Shown one piece after another: positions 35,022 through 43,892 of a DNA stretch of 64,000 nt (positions within the stretch are counted from its first letter, which is position 1; each line of letters begins with the position of its first letter). The translations under genes were made by a program, and so were the position numbers. Origin of the DNA: Rhizobium sp. R711 (GTDB lineage: Bacteria; Pseudomonadota; Alphaproteobacteria; Rhizobiales; Rhizobiaceae); assembly GCF_002211365.1 (NCBI RefSeq), contig NZ_LOKZ01000034.1, forward strand, positions 248,001 to 312,000, read 5' to 3'. The notes under the pieces were generated by a model. That model was not told the origin of the DNA, did not search any database, and saw only the letters and a list, made by a program, of their open reading frames with translations.

Positions 35022-36539
35022 TCAACCAGCCATTTGTGCCGGTCGCGCAGCCATGTACTCCTCCAACAGCGCAGCCTGTTCCTTGGTCAGACGCAGGCCG
35101 TCCTTCGTTCTTCGCCAGAGCACGTCGTCCGCGCTTCTGGCCCATTCGTGATCGATGAGATAGCGAACTTCGACCTCATAGAGATCGCCGCCGAAATAGC
35201 GTCCAAGCTCCTCGGTGCTGGCCGCGCGGCCAAGCAGGACCGATGCCTTTGTGCCGTATCGGCGCACCAGCCGCCGGGCGTGACGGTCGGCCAGGAACGG
35301 ATAGCGACCCTTCAGCTTTCCGACTTCCGCCTCATAGCCGGTCGCAGCGAAATCCCCGCCCGGCAGATGACTCTTAGCTGTCCAAGGCGCGCCTTTGCCG
35401 CCGATCGCCGCGGCGATCTTTTCCAGCGCATGCTCGGACAGCCGCCGATAGGTCGTGAGTTTGCCACCAAAGACGTTGAGCAGCGGGGCATCCTTGCCCT
35501 CGCCTTCGATCTTCAGCACGTAGTCGCGGGTCGCCTCCTGCGCCTTAGAGGCGCCATCGTCGAACAGCGGCCGCACGGCCGAATAAGTCCAGACGATATC
35601 TTCCGGCCGCACGGGTTCCTTGAAATACTCGCTCGCCGCGTTGCAGAGATAGGTCGTCTCTTCCTCGGATATCTTCACATCTTTCGGATCGGCCGAGTAG
35701 TCACGGTCGGTGGTACCGATCAGCGTGAAGTCCTGCTCGTAGGGAATGGCGAAAATGATGCGGTTATCCGGGTTCTGGAAGAAATAGGCCCGCGGATCGT
35801 CGAACTTCTTCTTCACGATGATGTGGCTGCCCTGCACGAGCCGTACATGGTGGGCTTCGTTCTGCCCGAAAGCCGCGCGAATGACATGATCGACCCAGGG
35901 ACCGGCGGCATTCACCAGCATTCGCGACTGAAAGCTGTTGGATTGCCCGCTAACGGTGTCGATCGTTTCGATCGACCACAAGCCGTTCTCGCGCCGCGCC
36001 GAAACGACCTTCGTCCTTGGCATGACTAGCGCGCCGCGGTCGGCGGCGTCCCGGGCGTTGAGAACGACCATACGCGCGTCGTCGACCCAGCCATCCGAAT
36101 ACTCGAAGGCCTTCGTGAAAAGTGCTTTCAATGGTTTGGCAGCCGGATCGCGGCGCATGTCGAGAACCGCGGTCGGCGGCAAAAGCTTGCGACCGCCGAG
36201 ATGATCATAGAGAAACAGTCCAAGCCGGATGAGCCACGCCGGGCGGATGCCGCCCTTGTGATAGGGCAGCACGAACCGCATTGGCCATATGATGTGCGGC
36301 GCCATCGCCCAGAGCACTTCGCGCTCCATCAGCGACTCGCGAACCAGACGAAATTCGTAGTGCTCGAGATATCGCAAGCCACCGTGGATGAGCTTGGTCG
36401 CGCCGGAGGACGTGCCGGACGCAAAGTCGCTCATCTCGGCAAGCGCAACCGAATAGCCGCGCCCAACCGCATCACGCGCGATCCCGCAGCCATTGATGCC
36501 GCCGCCGATAATGAAAAGATCGTGAATCTGACGGCTCAC
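35022..36539 (-). CDS. glpD: Aerobic glycerol-3-phosphate dehydrogenase
   Basis: A 505-residue FAD enzyme oxidising glycerol 3-phosphate to dihydroxyacetone phosphate, membrane-associated and linked to the quinone pool. The FAD-binding motif IIGGGINGCGIARDA is at residues 9-23, followed by SSGATKLIHGGLRYLE, and the C-terminal region GGKLTTYRRLSEHALEKI is typical. The GTG at 36539 is preferred over 36587 because GGAGGGGG sits 4 bases before it. First gene of the operon; four TTCGAAT-like repeats lie 80-118 bases upstream. Confidence 0.96.
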   Translation of the reverse strand: MSRQIHDLFIIGGGINGCGIARDAVGRGYSVALAEMSDFASGTSSGATKLIHGGLRYLEHYEFRLVRESLMEREVLWAMAPHIIWPMRFVLPYHKGGIRPAWLIRLGLFLYDHLGGRKLLPPTAVLDMRRDPAAKPLKALFTKAFEYSDGWVDDARMVVLNARDAADRGALVMPRTKVVSARRENGLWSIETIDTVSGQSNSFQSRMLVNAAGPWVDHVIRAAFGQNEAHHVRLVQGSHIIVKKKFDDPRAYFFQNPDNRIIFAIPYEQDFTLIGTTDRDYSADPKDVKISEEETTYLCNAASEYFKEPVRPEDIVWTYSAVRPLFDDGASKAQEATRDYVLKIEGEGKDAPLLNVFGGKLTTYRRLSEHALEKIAAAIGGKGAPWTAKSHLPGGDFAATGYEAEVGKLKGRYPFLADRHARRLVRRYGTKASVLLGRAASTEELGRYFGGDLYEVEVRYLIDHEWARSADDVLWRRTKDGLRLTKEQAALLEEYMAARPAQMAG

Positions 36540-36620
36540 GTTCCCCCTCCGAGCCAGAATATACCGCAACGCAACATGCCTGCGCATTTGCGAAAGTAAA
36601 TGCAGTTAAAGCGAAGATTA

Positions 36621-36657
36621 TTCGAATGTCAAACGAATGTTTTTCGAATTTTCGAAA
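36621..36657 (-). promoter_or_regulatory. Candidate GlpR (DeoR-type) operator array before glpD
   Basis: TTCGAAT (36621-36627), AACGAAT (36632-36638), TTCGAAT (36643-36649) and TTCGAAA (36651-36657). The first three are spaced exactly 11 bases, about one helical turn, as expected for a repressor with several subunits bound on one DNA face. DeoR-type GlpR repressors recognise TTCGAA-like repeats. No glpR gene is present next to the operon. Confidence 0.55.
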
Positions 36658-36752
36658 CCCACAGGCTTGCTGTGAACGTAAACGTCATATCGAGGCGCGG
36701 CGCCGATATCGCGCGGCCTTGCGAAGCCTCGAATCCATCGTCCGGAAAACCC

Positions 36753-37571
36753 TCAATACTGTTCAGGTGCACTGAAATAAGTGCGGGGCGCGGCCCCCAT
36801 CATCCGCCTGAACATGGTTGTAAAGGCGGCGACGCTGTCGTAGCCGAGGTCGAGGGCAACGGCCGTAACGGTCTCTCCGGCGGCGAGGCGGGGCAAGGCG
36901 GTGAATACCGCAGCTTGCTGACGCCAGATCGACAGACTGATTCCCGTCTCCTTCCGGAAGAATCGGGTGAAAGCACGTCGGCTCATGGCAAGCTGGTCCG
37001 CCCAATCGTCGATCACCAGCCGGGCACTCGGACTTTCCATGAAGCCGCGGCAGAGCGCCGCCAAGCGAGTATCGGAGGGAACCGGCAATCCCAACGGCCT
37101 GTCAGGAAGCCGCTAGACCTCCTCAAGCAATAGCGCCATGACGAGATCGCGCCGGTCGCTCTTGGCGTCCGGCGGCGACACGGCCTCGATGAACAGTGCC
37201 CTGGCAAAGTCGGTCACGGCCACGACACGCACGACCGACGGCGGATCAACCAAGGCACCGGGCGCGACATATGCGGACAGCATCGTGACATCGCCGAGCA
37301 TGTCGACCGTGTGGACAAGGCCCGCCGGGATCCAAAGCGCATGCTGCGGCGGTACCATCCAGCGCCCCTGTATGGACGACACCATGACGACACCGGCGCG
37401 GGCATAAACGAACTGCGCACGGCTATGGCTGTGCGGCTTCACATGGTAGCCAGCCGGGTATTCCGAGGGGATGGCGTAGACCGGCTCGGAGGCGGCCTCG
37501 ATGGCTGCAAGACGCTCCACATGGAGCCTGGCCAGCTCGCTCATCGCCAACCCATGTCCGGATTTTGTCAT
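36753..37571 (-). pseudogene. AraC-family regulator interrupted by a single amber codon
   Basis: An approximately 270-residue AraC regulator in one frame except for a TAG at 37113-37115. The upstream part is an N-terminal cupin domain (YHVKPHSHSRAQFVYARAGV, PPQHALWIPAGLVHTVDM); the downstream part is the HTH (DDWADQLAMSRRAFTRFFRK and AVALDLGYDSVAAFTTMFRR). The stop lies at the linker after LLLEEV, and the frame resumes at once (RLPDRPLGLPVPSD), as expected for a CAG-to-TAG change. It could be a recent knock-out, a read error, or two proteins if a TTG at 37094 is used. Divergent from the Fsr-type exporter. Start 37571 is uncertain. Confidence 0.8.
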
Positions 37572-37664
37572 TTTGGCCCACTCGCGAAATAACAAGACCA
37601 AAACACGAAAGCGGGACAGCGGCAAGTCCGCTATTTCCAGATCGTCAAGGGACGGAGTAAAATC

Positions 37665-38891
37665 GTGACAAACAGCGCAATGACGGCAGAGAGGCACTCT
37701 GCGGAACAGACGGTTTTCGGCATCATCATGGCGGTGAGCTTCTGCCATCTCCTAAACGATACCATGCAGTCGCTGATCCCCGCTCTCTATCCGATGATCA
37801 AGGACGGCTACGGCCTCGACTTCACGCAGATCGGCTTCCTTGGCCTGGTGTTTCAAGTCACTGCATCGCTCCTGCAGCCGCTGATCGGCATCTACACTGA
37901 CAAGCGCCCATTGCCCTATTCATTGTCTGTCGGCATGGGCTTCACGCTCATCGGTTTGGTGCTGCTCGCCTATGCGCACGCCTATTGGGTTCTGCTCATC
38001 GGTGCGGGCGTTGTCGGCCTCGGCTCCGCCGTATTCCATCCGGAATCCTCACGCGTTGCCCGGCTGGCATCAGGCGGACGCCATGGACTTGCTCAGTCGC
38101 TATTCCAGGTTGGCGGCAACTTCGGCTCGGCGATCGGTCCGCTTTTGGCGGCCTTCATCGTGCTGCCGCGTGGCCAGCATAGCGTTGCATGGTTCTCGCT
38201 TGCAGCGCTGACCGGCATGATCATCCTGTGGCGCGTCGGCGCCTGGTATGCCGACCACCGCAAGAACAATGCCGGCCGCAAGGCAGCGGTACCTGCCTTA
38301 CATCTCCCGCGCGCGAAGGTGATCGCGGCGATCGGCGTCCTCGCGCTGCTGGTGTTCTCGAAATACGTCTACATGACAAGCCTTTCGAGCTACTACACCT
38401 TCTACATGATCGAGCGATTCGGCGTGTCCGTGCAGCACGCGCAGATTCTGCTGTTCGTATTCCTCGGCGCCGTCGCCATCGGCACCGTCGCGGGCGGTCC
38501 CGTCGTCGACTGGTTCGGCACCAAGTTCGTGATCTGGTTCTCGATCCTCGGCGCCCTGCCCTTCACGCTTGCCCTGCCTTATGCCGACTACAGCTGGACT
38601 GTCTTCCTGACCTTCCTGATCGGCGTCATTCTCGCCTCGGCTTTCTCGGCCATTGTCGTCTTTGCGCAGGAGTTGGTTCCAGGTCGCGTCGGCATGATCG
38701 CCGGTCTGTTCTTTGGCTTTGCCTTCGGTATCGGCGGCATCGGCGCGGCAGGCCTCGGCATGGTGGCCGACCACATGGGCATCGAGTTCGTCTATAAGAT
38801 CTGCTCGTATCTGCCGCTGCTCGGTCTGCTCACCATCTTCCTGCCCGATATCGGCAAGGGCCGCCGCCACGCCACGAAAACGGGCAAGTAA
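37665..38891 (+). CDS. MFS exporter, fosmidomycin-resistance (Fsr) type
   Basis: A 408-residue, 12-helix inner-membrane transporter. The Fsr-type N-terminus (VSFCHLLNDTMQSLIPALYP) and loop motifs (GIYTDKRPLPYSL, VFHPESSRVARLASGGRHGL) are characteristic. The start is GTG 37665 with GGACGGAG upstream; ATG 37680 is an alternative. It is divergent from, and slightly overlaps the upstream extension of, the damaged AraC gene, which was probably its regulator. The natural substrate is unknown. Confidence 0.9.
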   Translation: MTNSAMTAERHSAEQTVFGIIMAVSFCHLLNDTMQSLIPALYPMIKDGYGLDFTQIGFLGLVFQVTASLLQPLIGIYTDKRPLPYSLSVGMGFTLIGLVLLAYAHAYWVLLIGAGVVGLGSAVFHPESSRVARLASGGRHGLAQSLFQVGGNFGSAIGPLLAAFIVLPRGQHSVAWFSLAALTGMIILWRVGAWYADHRKNNAGRKAAVPALHLPRAKVIAAIGVLALLVFSKYVYMTSLSSYYTFYMIERFGVSVQHAQILLFVFLGAVAIGTVAGGPVVDWFGTKFVIWFSILGALPFTLALPYADYSWTVFLTFLIGVILASAFSAIVVFAQELVPGRVGMIAGLFFGFAFGIGGIGAAGLGMVADHMGIEFVYKICSYLPLLGLLTIFLPDIGKGRRHATKTGK

Positions 38892-38973
38892 GCGAGTTCT
38901 GCAGCGCACGGATGACAGGGGCCGAGATCACGATCTCGGCCCCTTTTATTTTGCGCTGGCAAGTCTCTCGCAC

Positions 38974-39741
38974 CTAGATAGCGGTGAACCCGTTATCGAC
39001 AAAGAGATGCGCGCCATTGACGAACATCGATTCGTCACTGGCGAGGTAGAGCGCGGCGCGCGCCACGTCCTCAGGCTCGCCGATCCGGCCCTGCTGAGCG
39101 GCAATGGCAGCGTCCGACACATCGACGCCAAGCTTCTGCAATTCGCTGACCTCGCGCAATCCGTGCGGTGTGCGGATGAAGCCGGGGCAGACGGCATTGC
39201 AACGAATGTTCCGATCCCTGAACTCCACCCCGATCGCGCGCGCAAACATATGCACCGCCCCTTTCGTTGTGTCGTAGAGCACCTCCATCGGCGTTGCGGC
39301 CACGGCCGAGATCGATGATGTGCAGACGATAGAACCGCCGCCCGCGGCGATCATCCCCGGCAGGACGGCCCGCGTCATCAGGAACATGGAACGCACGTTG
39401 ACCGCATGGAGCCACTCCCACTCCTCAAGCGTGGTCTCGAGGAACGGCTTGATGACGATCGTCCCCGCGTGATTGAAGAGCACCGTGACGGCGCCGAACC
39501 TTTCTTCCACACCCTTGACTGCCGCGATGACGGCGGCCTCTTCCGACACGTCGGCGATCCAGTAATCGGCGACATGGCCTGCGGCGCGTATCTCCTCCAC
39601 CGTTTGGCGAGCCGCCGCTTCATTCCGGTCAATGATGGCCACCTTGGCGCCCTCGGCAGCAAAGAGACGCGAGGCCGCCCCGCCCATGCCTGTCGCGCCA
39701 CCTGAAACAATTGCGATCTTCCCCTTCAGCCGGTCGACCAT
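38974..39741 (-). CDS. Short-chain dehydrogenase/reductase
   Basis: A 255-residue NAD(P)-dependent oxidoreductase. The cofactor motif is SGGATGMGGAASRLF (residues 12-26), NHAG lies near 90, and the catalytic Ser/Tyr/Lys are in CTSSISA and LYDTTKG. The C-terminal CNAVCPGFIRTP is typical of FabG-like SDRs. ATG 39741 has AAAGGGGA upstream, and the longer frame is rejected. The substrate is unknown; the gene stands alone. Confidence 0.9.
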   Translation of the reverse strand: MVDRLKGKIAIVSGGATGMGGAASRLFAAEGAKVAIIDRNEAAARQTVEEIRAAGHVADYWIADVSEEAAVIAAVKGVEERFGAVTVLFNHAGTIVIKPFLETTLEEWEWLHAVNVRSMFLMTRAVLPGMIAAGGGSIVCTSSISAVAATPMEVLYDTTKGAVHMFARAIGVEFRDRNIRCNAVCPGFIRTPHGLREVSELQKLGVDVSDAAIAAQQGRIGEPEDVARAALYLASDESMFVNGAHLFVDNGFTAI

Positions 39742-40142
39742 GACCAATCCCCTTTTCCGTTGTTCAGCCTCGCTCACTCCTCGTCGAGGAACGCACTCGC
39801 ACGCAGTGTTGAAGAGAGTCCCGTCCGATGTCCAGACGGTAGGTCGAACCGCCGGTAACCTTACCAAATAACCAACAAAGCAGCTTTTGGTTGTTTCAAG
39901 GCGCGACACCGGGCATTTGTATTTTCAGCGGCTCACCATCAGCCGCGGTCCGGAGGGGTCCGGATCGATAGAGCCCGCCCCTGAGGGGCCTGGGGCGGGC
40001 TTCCTCAAATACAACAAAGGCATAAGCGTTGTTGACGTCGTGCCGACAAAGGCTTGTCGCGCATTGATTTGCAGCTGCCTGCGCTTGATGCAGATGCCAA
40101 CGGACGGCACACGCTAAAGCTGCTCGACCGTTCGCTGCCAGC
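39742..40142. other. Intergenic region between SDR and glycerate kinase
   Basis: No gene seen in 401 bases. The right part holds a strong GC hairpin (39973-40000) that could end the glycerate-kinase transcript; the left part must hold the SDR promoter. A second inverted pair, GTCCGGA/TCCGGAT, lies near 39950-39965. Confidence 0.5.
39973..40000 (-). terminator. GC-rich hairpin downstream of the ABC/GMC operon
   Basis: A perfect 9-bp stem GCCCGCCCC/GGGGCGGGC with a 10-base loop, 143 bases past the glycerate-kinase stop on the minus strand. The T-run is poor on that strand; the plus side reads TTCCTC. Likely transcription end, but not certain. Confidence 0.45.
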
Positions 40143-41402
40143 CTACTTTACAAGAAAAGCGCGGAAATCATTCACGTTCGTACCCGTCGGTCCTGGCACG
40201 AAGAGATCGCCCGCAAGGTGCAAGGCCGACCATGCATCGTGGCGCGCGAGGAACGCCCGCGCATCGCCGCCGGCGCTCCTGATGCGCGCCACCGTCCCGC
40301 CGTCGCAGAAGGCGCCGGCATTGTCTTCGGACCCGTCGATGCCGTCGGTATCCGCAGCCATCGCCACGACACCCTCGACGCCCTGAAGATCGATTGCCGC
40401 GGAGAGGAGAAACTCGGAGTTTCGTCCGCCTTTGCCGTATGTTCCAGATCCGATGCTGACGGTGGTCTCCCCACCGGAAAGCAGCACCAGAGGCTTTGGA
40501 ACCGGAGGTTTCGCCAAGAACTCACGAGCGAGCGCCGCGTGCATCCTACCGATATCCTTCGCCTCGCCTTCGATCGAATCCGAAAGAATAAGAGGTTGCA
40601 CGCCAAGAGATCTTGCACGCTCGGCAGCCGCCTCCAGGGACACCCGCGCCGAGGCAATCACATGGACCTCGTTGTTGGCGAACATGCGATCGCCGGCCCC
40701 TGGCGCTCTGGCATTTCGGATACAGTCAATAACCCGCGCCGGGAGATTGATCCGGTAATCCCGGATCACGCGCAGCGCCTCCTCCGCGTCGCTGCTGTCG
40801 GGCACCGTTGGCCCCGACGCAACGAAGGCCGGATTGTCTCCCGGAACATCGGAAACGACGAGGCTGACGACCTTTGCCGGGTGAGCAAGAGCGGCGAGCC
40901 GCCCGCCCTTGATGCGGGAGAAATGCTTCCGCACGACATTCATGCCGGAGATCGGAGCACCCGACGCCAGGAGCGCTTCGTTCAGGGCGCTTTCGTCGGC
41001 GAGGGTGAAGCCGGTCGGAGGGGCCGGCAGAAGGGCAGAACCGCCACCGGATATCAGGGCGATAACCAAATCGTCGGAGGTCAACCCATGCAGATGGTTC
41101 ATGAGCGCCTCGGCGGCGATGAGGCCCGCTCTATCTGGGACGGGATGAGCCGCCTGTAGAATCTTGGTCGATCGGCAGTCCGCGACCGGCCCGTGCCTGG
41201 CAACAACCAGACCGTCGAATGGGTGAGACCAGGCGCGCTCGAACGCCGCCGCCATTTGGCTTGCTGCCTTTCCCGCTCCGACAACAATCGTCCTGCCTTT
41301 CGGCGGATCTGGCAGATGGCGAACCAATGCCTCGTACGGGTCGGCGGCCTTGACCGCCTCGTGAAACAGGGTTTGCAGGAAAGCGCGTGGATCGGAAGTC
41401 AA
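40143..41402 (-). CDS. Glycerate 2-kinase (MOFRL/TtuD family)
   Basis: A 419-residue cytoplasmic kinase of the MOFRL family that phosphorylates D-glycerate to 2-phosphoglycerate, often annotated as hydroxypyruvate reductase TtuD. Motifs: VVGAGKAASQMAAAFE near the N-terminus, ALISGGGSALLPAP, LLSGGETTVSIGSG and GVVAMAADTDGIDGSEDNAG near the C-terminus. It is the last gene of an eight-gene unit with an ABC importer and three oxidoreductases, so the pathway probably releases glycerate into glycolysis. Confidence 0.92.
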   Translation of the reverse strand: MTSDPRAFLQTLFHEAVKAADPYEALVRHLPDPPKGRTIVVGAGKAASQMAAAFERAWSHPFDGLVVARHGPVADCRSTKILQAAHPVPDRAGLIAAEALMNHLHGLTSDDLVIALISGGGSALLPAPPTGFTLADESALNEALLASGAPISGMNVVRKHFSRIKGGRLAALAHPAKVVSLVVSDVPGDNPAFVASGPTVPDSSDAEEALRVIRDYRINLPARVIDCIRNARAPGAGDRMFANNEVHVIASARVSLEAAAERARSLGVQPLILSDSIEGEAKDIGRMHAALAREFLAKPPVPKPLVLLSGGETTVSIGSGTYGKGGRNSEFLLSAAIDLQGVEGVVAMAADTDGIDGSEDNAGAFCDGGTVARIRSAGGDARAFLARHDAWSALHLAGDLFVPGPTGTNVNDFRAFLVK

Positions 41403-41444
41403 ATCCTACTCCATTTTCAAAGTTCGCAGCCCCGAACACTCGGT

Positions 41445-43100
41445 CTAGCTGACGATTGCCCTCGCCCTCGGTCGCGTTTCGTTGCGCTCGTGAGCAAAGA
41501 TCGCTGCGGGCAACAGTGGCAGCCCCCGGATAAGGTCGGAGCCTCGTTCGCCAACCATGATTGTCGGTGCGTTGGTGTTGCACGATGGAACTCGCGGCAT
41601 GACCGACGAATCGCACACGCGAAGCCCATCGAGACCATGGACCTTGAGATCGAGACCGACAACAGCTTCCGGCCCCGTCCCCATCTTGCACGTGCCAACT
41701 GGATGGTGATCCGTCTTCGCGTTCGCGCAGCCGTAGTCGAAGAGCTGCTCGTCGGTCATGACCCTCGGGCCCGGCAGTCGCTCAGCCAGAACGTAGGGCT
41801 TGAGCGCGGCCTGCTGCATGATCTCCCGCGCAATCTTCAATCCTTCCAGTGACATGGCCTTGTCGTGCGGGTCGGACCAATAGTTCGGATCGATCAGAGG
41901 TGCCGCACCCGGATCAGCCGAGGAAAGCCGCACGGTTCCACGCGAACGCGGATGCAGGTAGGCCGAATTCAGGGTCACACCAGCGTTCGTCAAGCGCTCG
42001 ACCCCAGCCTCAATGCCGGATCCCAGGCCGAGATGGAACTGAATATCCGGCGACCGCGCGTCCGGATCGGCATACCAGAAGCCCCCGGTCTCGAAGAGAG
42101 AAGAGGCAACCGGACCCGTTCGGAACAGGACATACTGGACACCCGCCCAGATCGTTCTGTGAAGCTTCGCGACGCCATCGTAGGTGTGGTCACCGGTGCA
42201 CTCGGAAATGACGAAGAGATCGAGGTGGTCCTGCAGGTTGCCACCGACACCAGGGAGGTCGTGGTGTACCTTCACCCCTACCGATCGAAGATGGTCCGCT
42301 GGGCCGATCCCCGATTGAAGGAGCAACTTGGGCGACCCGATCGCACCCGACGACACAAGTACCTCGCGTTCGGCGCGGACGATTTCGGGGCCCCGCTCCG
42401 TCGCGATCTCGACGCCGACGGCGCGATGCCCCTCTAGGACGATGCGCGCAACCCTGGCGCCAGTCCGGACCACCAGGTTCTTTCGCGCCTTTATCGGGGA
42501 AAGATAGGCCAATGATGCCGAGGACCGACGGCGGTCGCGCTGCGTCAGCTGATAGAAACCGACGCCCGCCTGCTGCCGGCCATTGAAGTCATGATTATAC
42601 GGGATGCCTAGTTCCTGCCCGGCCCGGATATAGGCGTCGCAGATCGGCAACGGAGAGGCAGGCATCGAGACACCGAGGGGACCGCCATAGGAGTGATAGT
42701 CATCGGCAAAGCGCTGATTGTCCTCGGCGCGCTTGAAGTACGGCAGTATGGAGCGATAATCCCATCCCTCGCATCCGTCCTCGCTTGCCCAGAGGTCGTA
42801 GTCTGCGGCGTTACCCCGGGTATAGAGCTGTGCATTGATCGATGAGCCGCCGCCGATCACCTTCGCCTGCGTATAACGCAGCACCCTGCCCTTCATGTGC
42901 TTTTGCGGAACGGTCTCCCAGCCCCAGCTCGCGACGCCCTTCGTCATTTTCGCGAAGCCCGCGGGCATGTGGAACAAGGGATTCCAATCGCCGCCGCCCG
43001 CTTCAAGCAGCAACACATTGACGCTGGGGTCTTCGCTGAGCCGGTTGGCCAGCACGCATCCCGCGGGACCGGCGCCGGTAATAATGTAGTCGAAACGCAT
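41445..43100 (-). CDS. GMC-family FAD oxidoreductase 1 (choline dehydrogenase-like)
   Basis: A 551-residue flavoprotein oxidising an alcohol or sugar hydroxyl. The N-terminal FAD motif is DYIITGAGPAGCVLANRLSE, the GMC signature GGSSINAQLYTRG is present, and the C-terminal catalytic His and Asn are in DHHPVGTCKMG and NTNAPTIM. The substrate is unknown and should not be assumed to be choline. The gene lies 12 bases after an SDR gene in a multi-gene sugar-type operon. Confidence 0.92.
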   Translation of the reverse strand: MRFDYIITGAGPAGCVLANRLSEDPSVNVLLLEAGGGDWNPLFHMPAGFAKMTKGVASWGWETVPQKHMKGRVLRYTQAKVIGGGSSINAQLYTRGNAADYDLWASEDGCEGWDYRSILPYFKRAEDNQRFADDYHSYGGPLGVSMPASPLPICDAYIRAGQELGIPYNHDFNGRQQAGVGFYQLTQRDRRRSSASLAYLSPIKARKNLVVRTGARVARIVLEGHRAVGVEIATERGPEIVRAEREVLVSSGAIGSPKLLLQSGIGPADHLRSVGVKVHHDLPGVGGNLQDHLDLFVISECTGDHTYDGVAKLHRTIWAGVQYVLFRTGPVASSLFETGGFWYADPDARSPDIQFHLGLGSGIEAGVERLTNAGVTLNSAYLHPRSRGTVRLSSADPGAAPLIDPNYWSDPHDKAMSLEGLKIAREIMQQAALKPYVLAERLPGPRVMTDEQLFDYGCANAKTDHHPVGTCKMGTGPEAVVGLDLKVHGLDGLRVCDSSVMPRVPSCNTNAPTIMVGERGSDLIRGLPLLPAAIFAHERNETRPRARAIVS

Positions 43101-43112
43101 ATTTCTATCCCG

Positions 43113-43892
43113 TTACAAGCGAGGAATGGACAGGCCGCCATCGGCGTCGATGACGGTGCCGGTGGCAAAACCGAAGTCGCCGGACGCCAATGCCGCACAG
43201 ATTTTCCCGAGGTCATCAGCCTCGCCCCATCGTTTCATCGGCACGAGGCCACTTTCGATGAGAGCGTCATATTTCGATGTCACGCCGGCAGTCATGTCGG
43301 TCCGGATAATCCCGGGGCGCACCTCGAAGACGGCAATCCCCGAATCCGCGAGCCGCAATGCGAGCCCCTGCGAGAAAGCGGCAAGACCAGCCTTGCTGAT
43401 GCAGTAATCCAGTCGTTCCGGCGAACTCGCCTCGGCTGAGACCGAGGTGATGTTGATGATCGATCTCGGATGGGGAGCCGCTCCTGTCACGAGCATTGCC
43501 TTGACGACGGCCTGCGTGAAAAACACCGTGCCCTTGAGGTTCGTCGCCATGATCGTATCGAAGTTTTCCGGAAGCAGACTTAGGAAATCACCACGGACGA
43601 CCGCTGCCATGCCGGCATTGTTGACGAGGCAATCGACGCGGCCGAAGTTCGAAAGCACCGCGCGCACGGTCTCGTCATGCCTAGAAACATCCGAAACATC
43701 CGCCTGTAGATAAATCGCATCCACTCCGAAACCGCGAAGCTCGTTGATGACGTCCTGGCTCTCCTCTGCTGCTCCGACGCCCGTAATCACGATGTTGTAG
43801 CCGCCTTTAGCCAGTGCGGTCGCAATCCCGAGACCGATGCCGCGGCGTCCGCCGGTGACTATGGCGACTGGCCTTTCAACACCTTCCGTCAT
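43113..43892 (-). CDS. Short-chain dehydrogenase/reductase (3-ketoacyl-ACP reductase type)
   Basis: A 259-residue NAD(P)-dependent SDR with cofactor motif VTGGRRGIGLGIATALA, NNAG near residue 93, serine in INITSVSA and the YxxxK pair in DYCISKAG. Its start overlaps the preceding GMC gene by 4 bases (ATGA-type), indicating translational coupling. Fatty-acid synthesis is unlikely in this setting; a sugar or polyol carbonyl is the probable substrate. Confidence 0.91.
   Translation of the reverse strand: MTEGVERPVAIVTGGRRGIGLGIATALAKGGYNIVITGVGAAEESQDVINELRGFGVDAIYLQADVSDVSRHDETVRAVLSNFGRVDCLVNNAGMAAVVRGDFLSLLPENFDTIMATNLKGTVFFTQAVVKAMLVTGAAPHPRSIINITSVSAEASSPERLDYCISKAGLAAFSQGLALRLADSGIAVFEVRPGIIRTDMTAGVTSKYDALIESGLVPMKRWGEADDLGKICAALASGDFGFATGTVIDADGGLSIPRL

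Noticed and set aside
34956..36029. 357-codon plus-strand open frame
   Set aside because: Antisense to glpD, whose FAD motif and operon position are clear.
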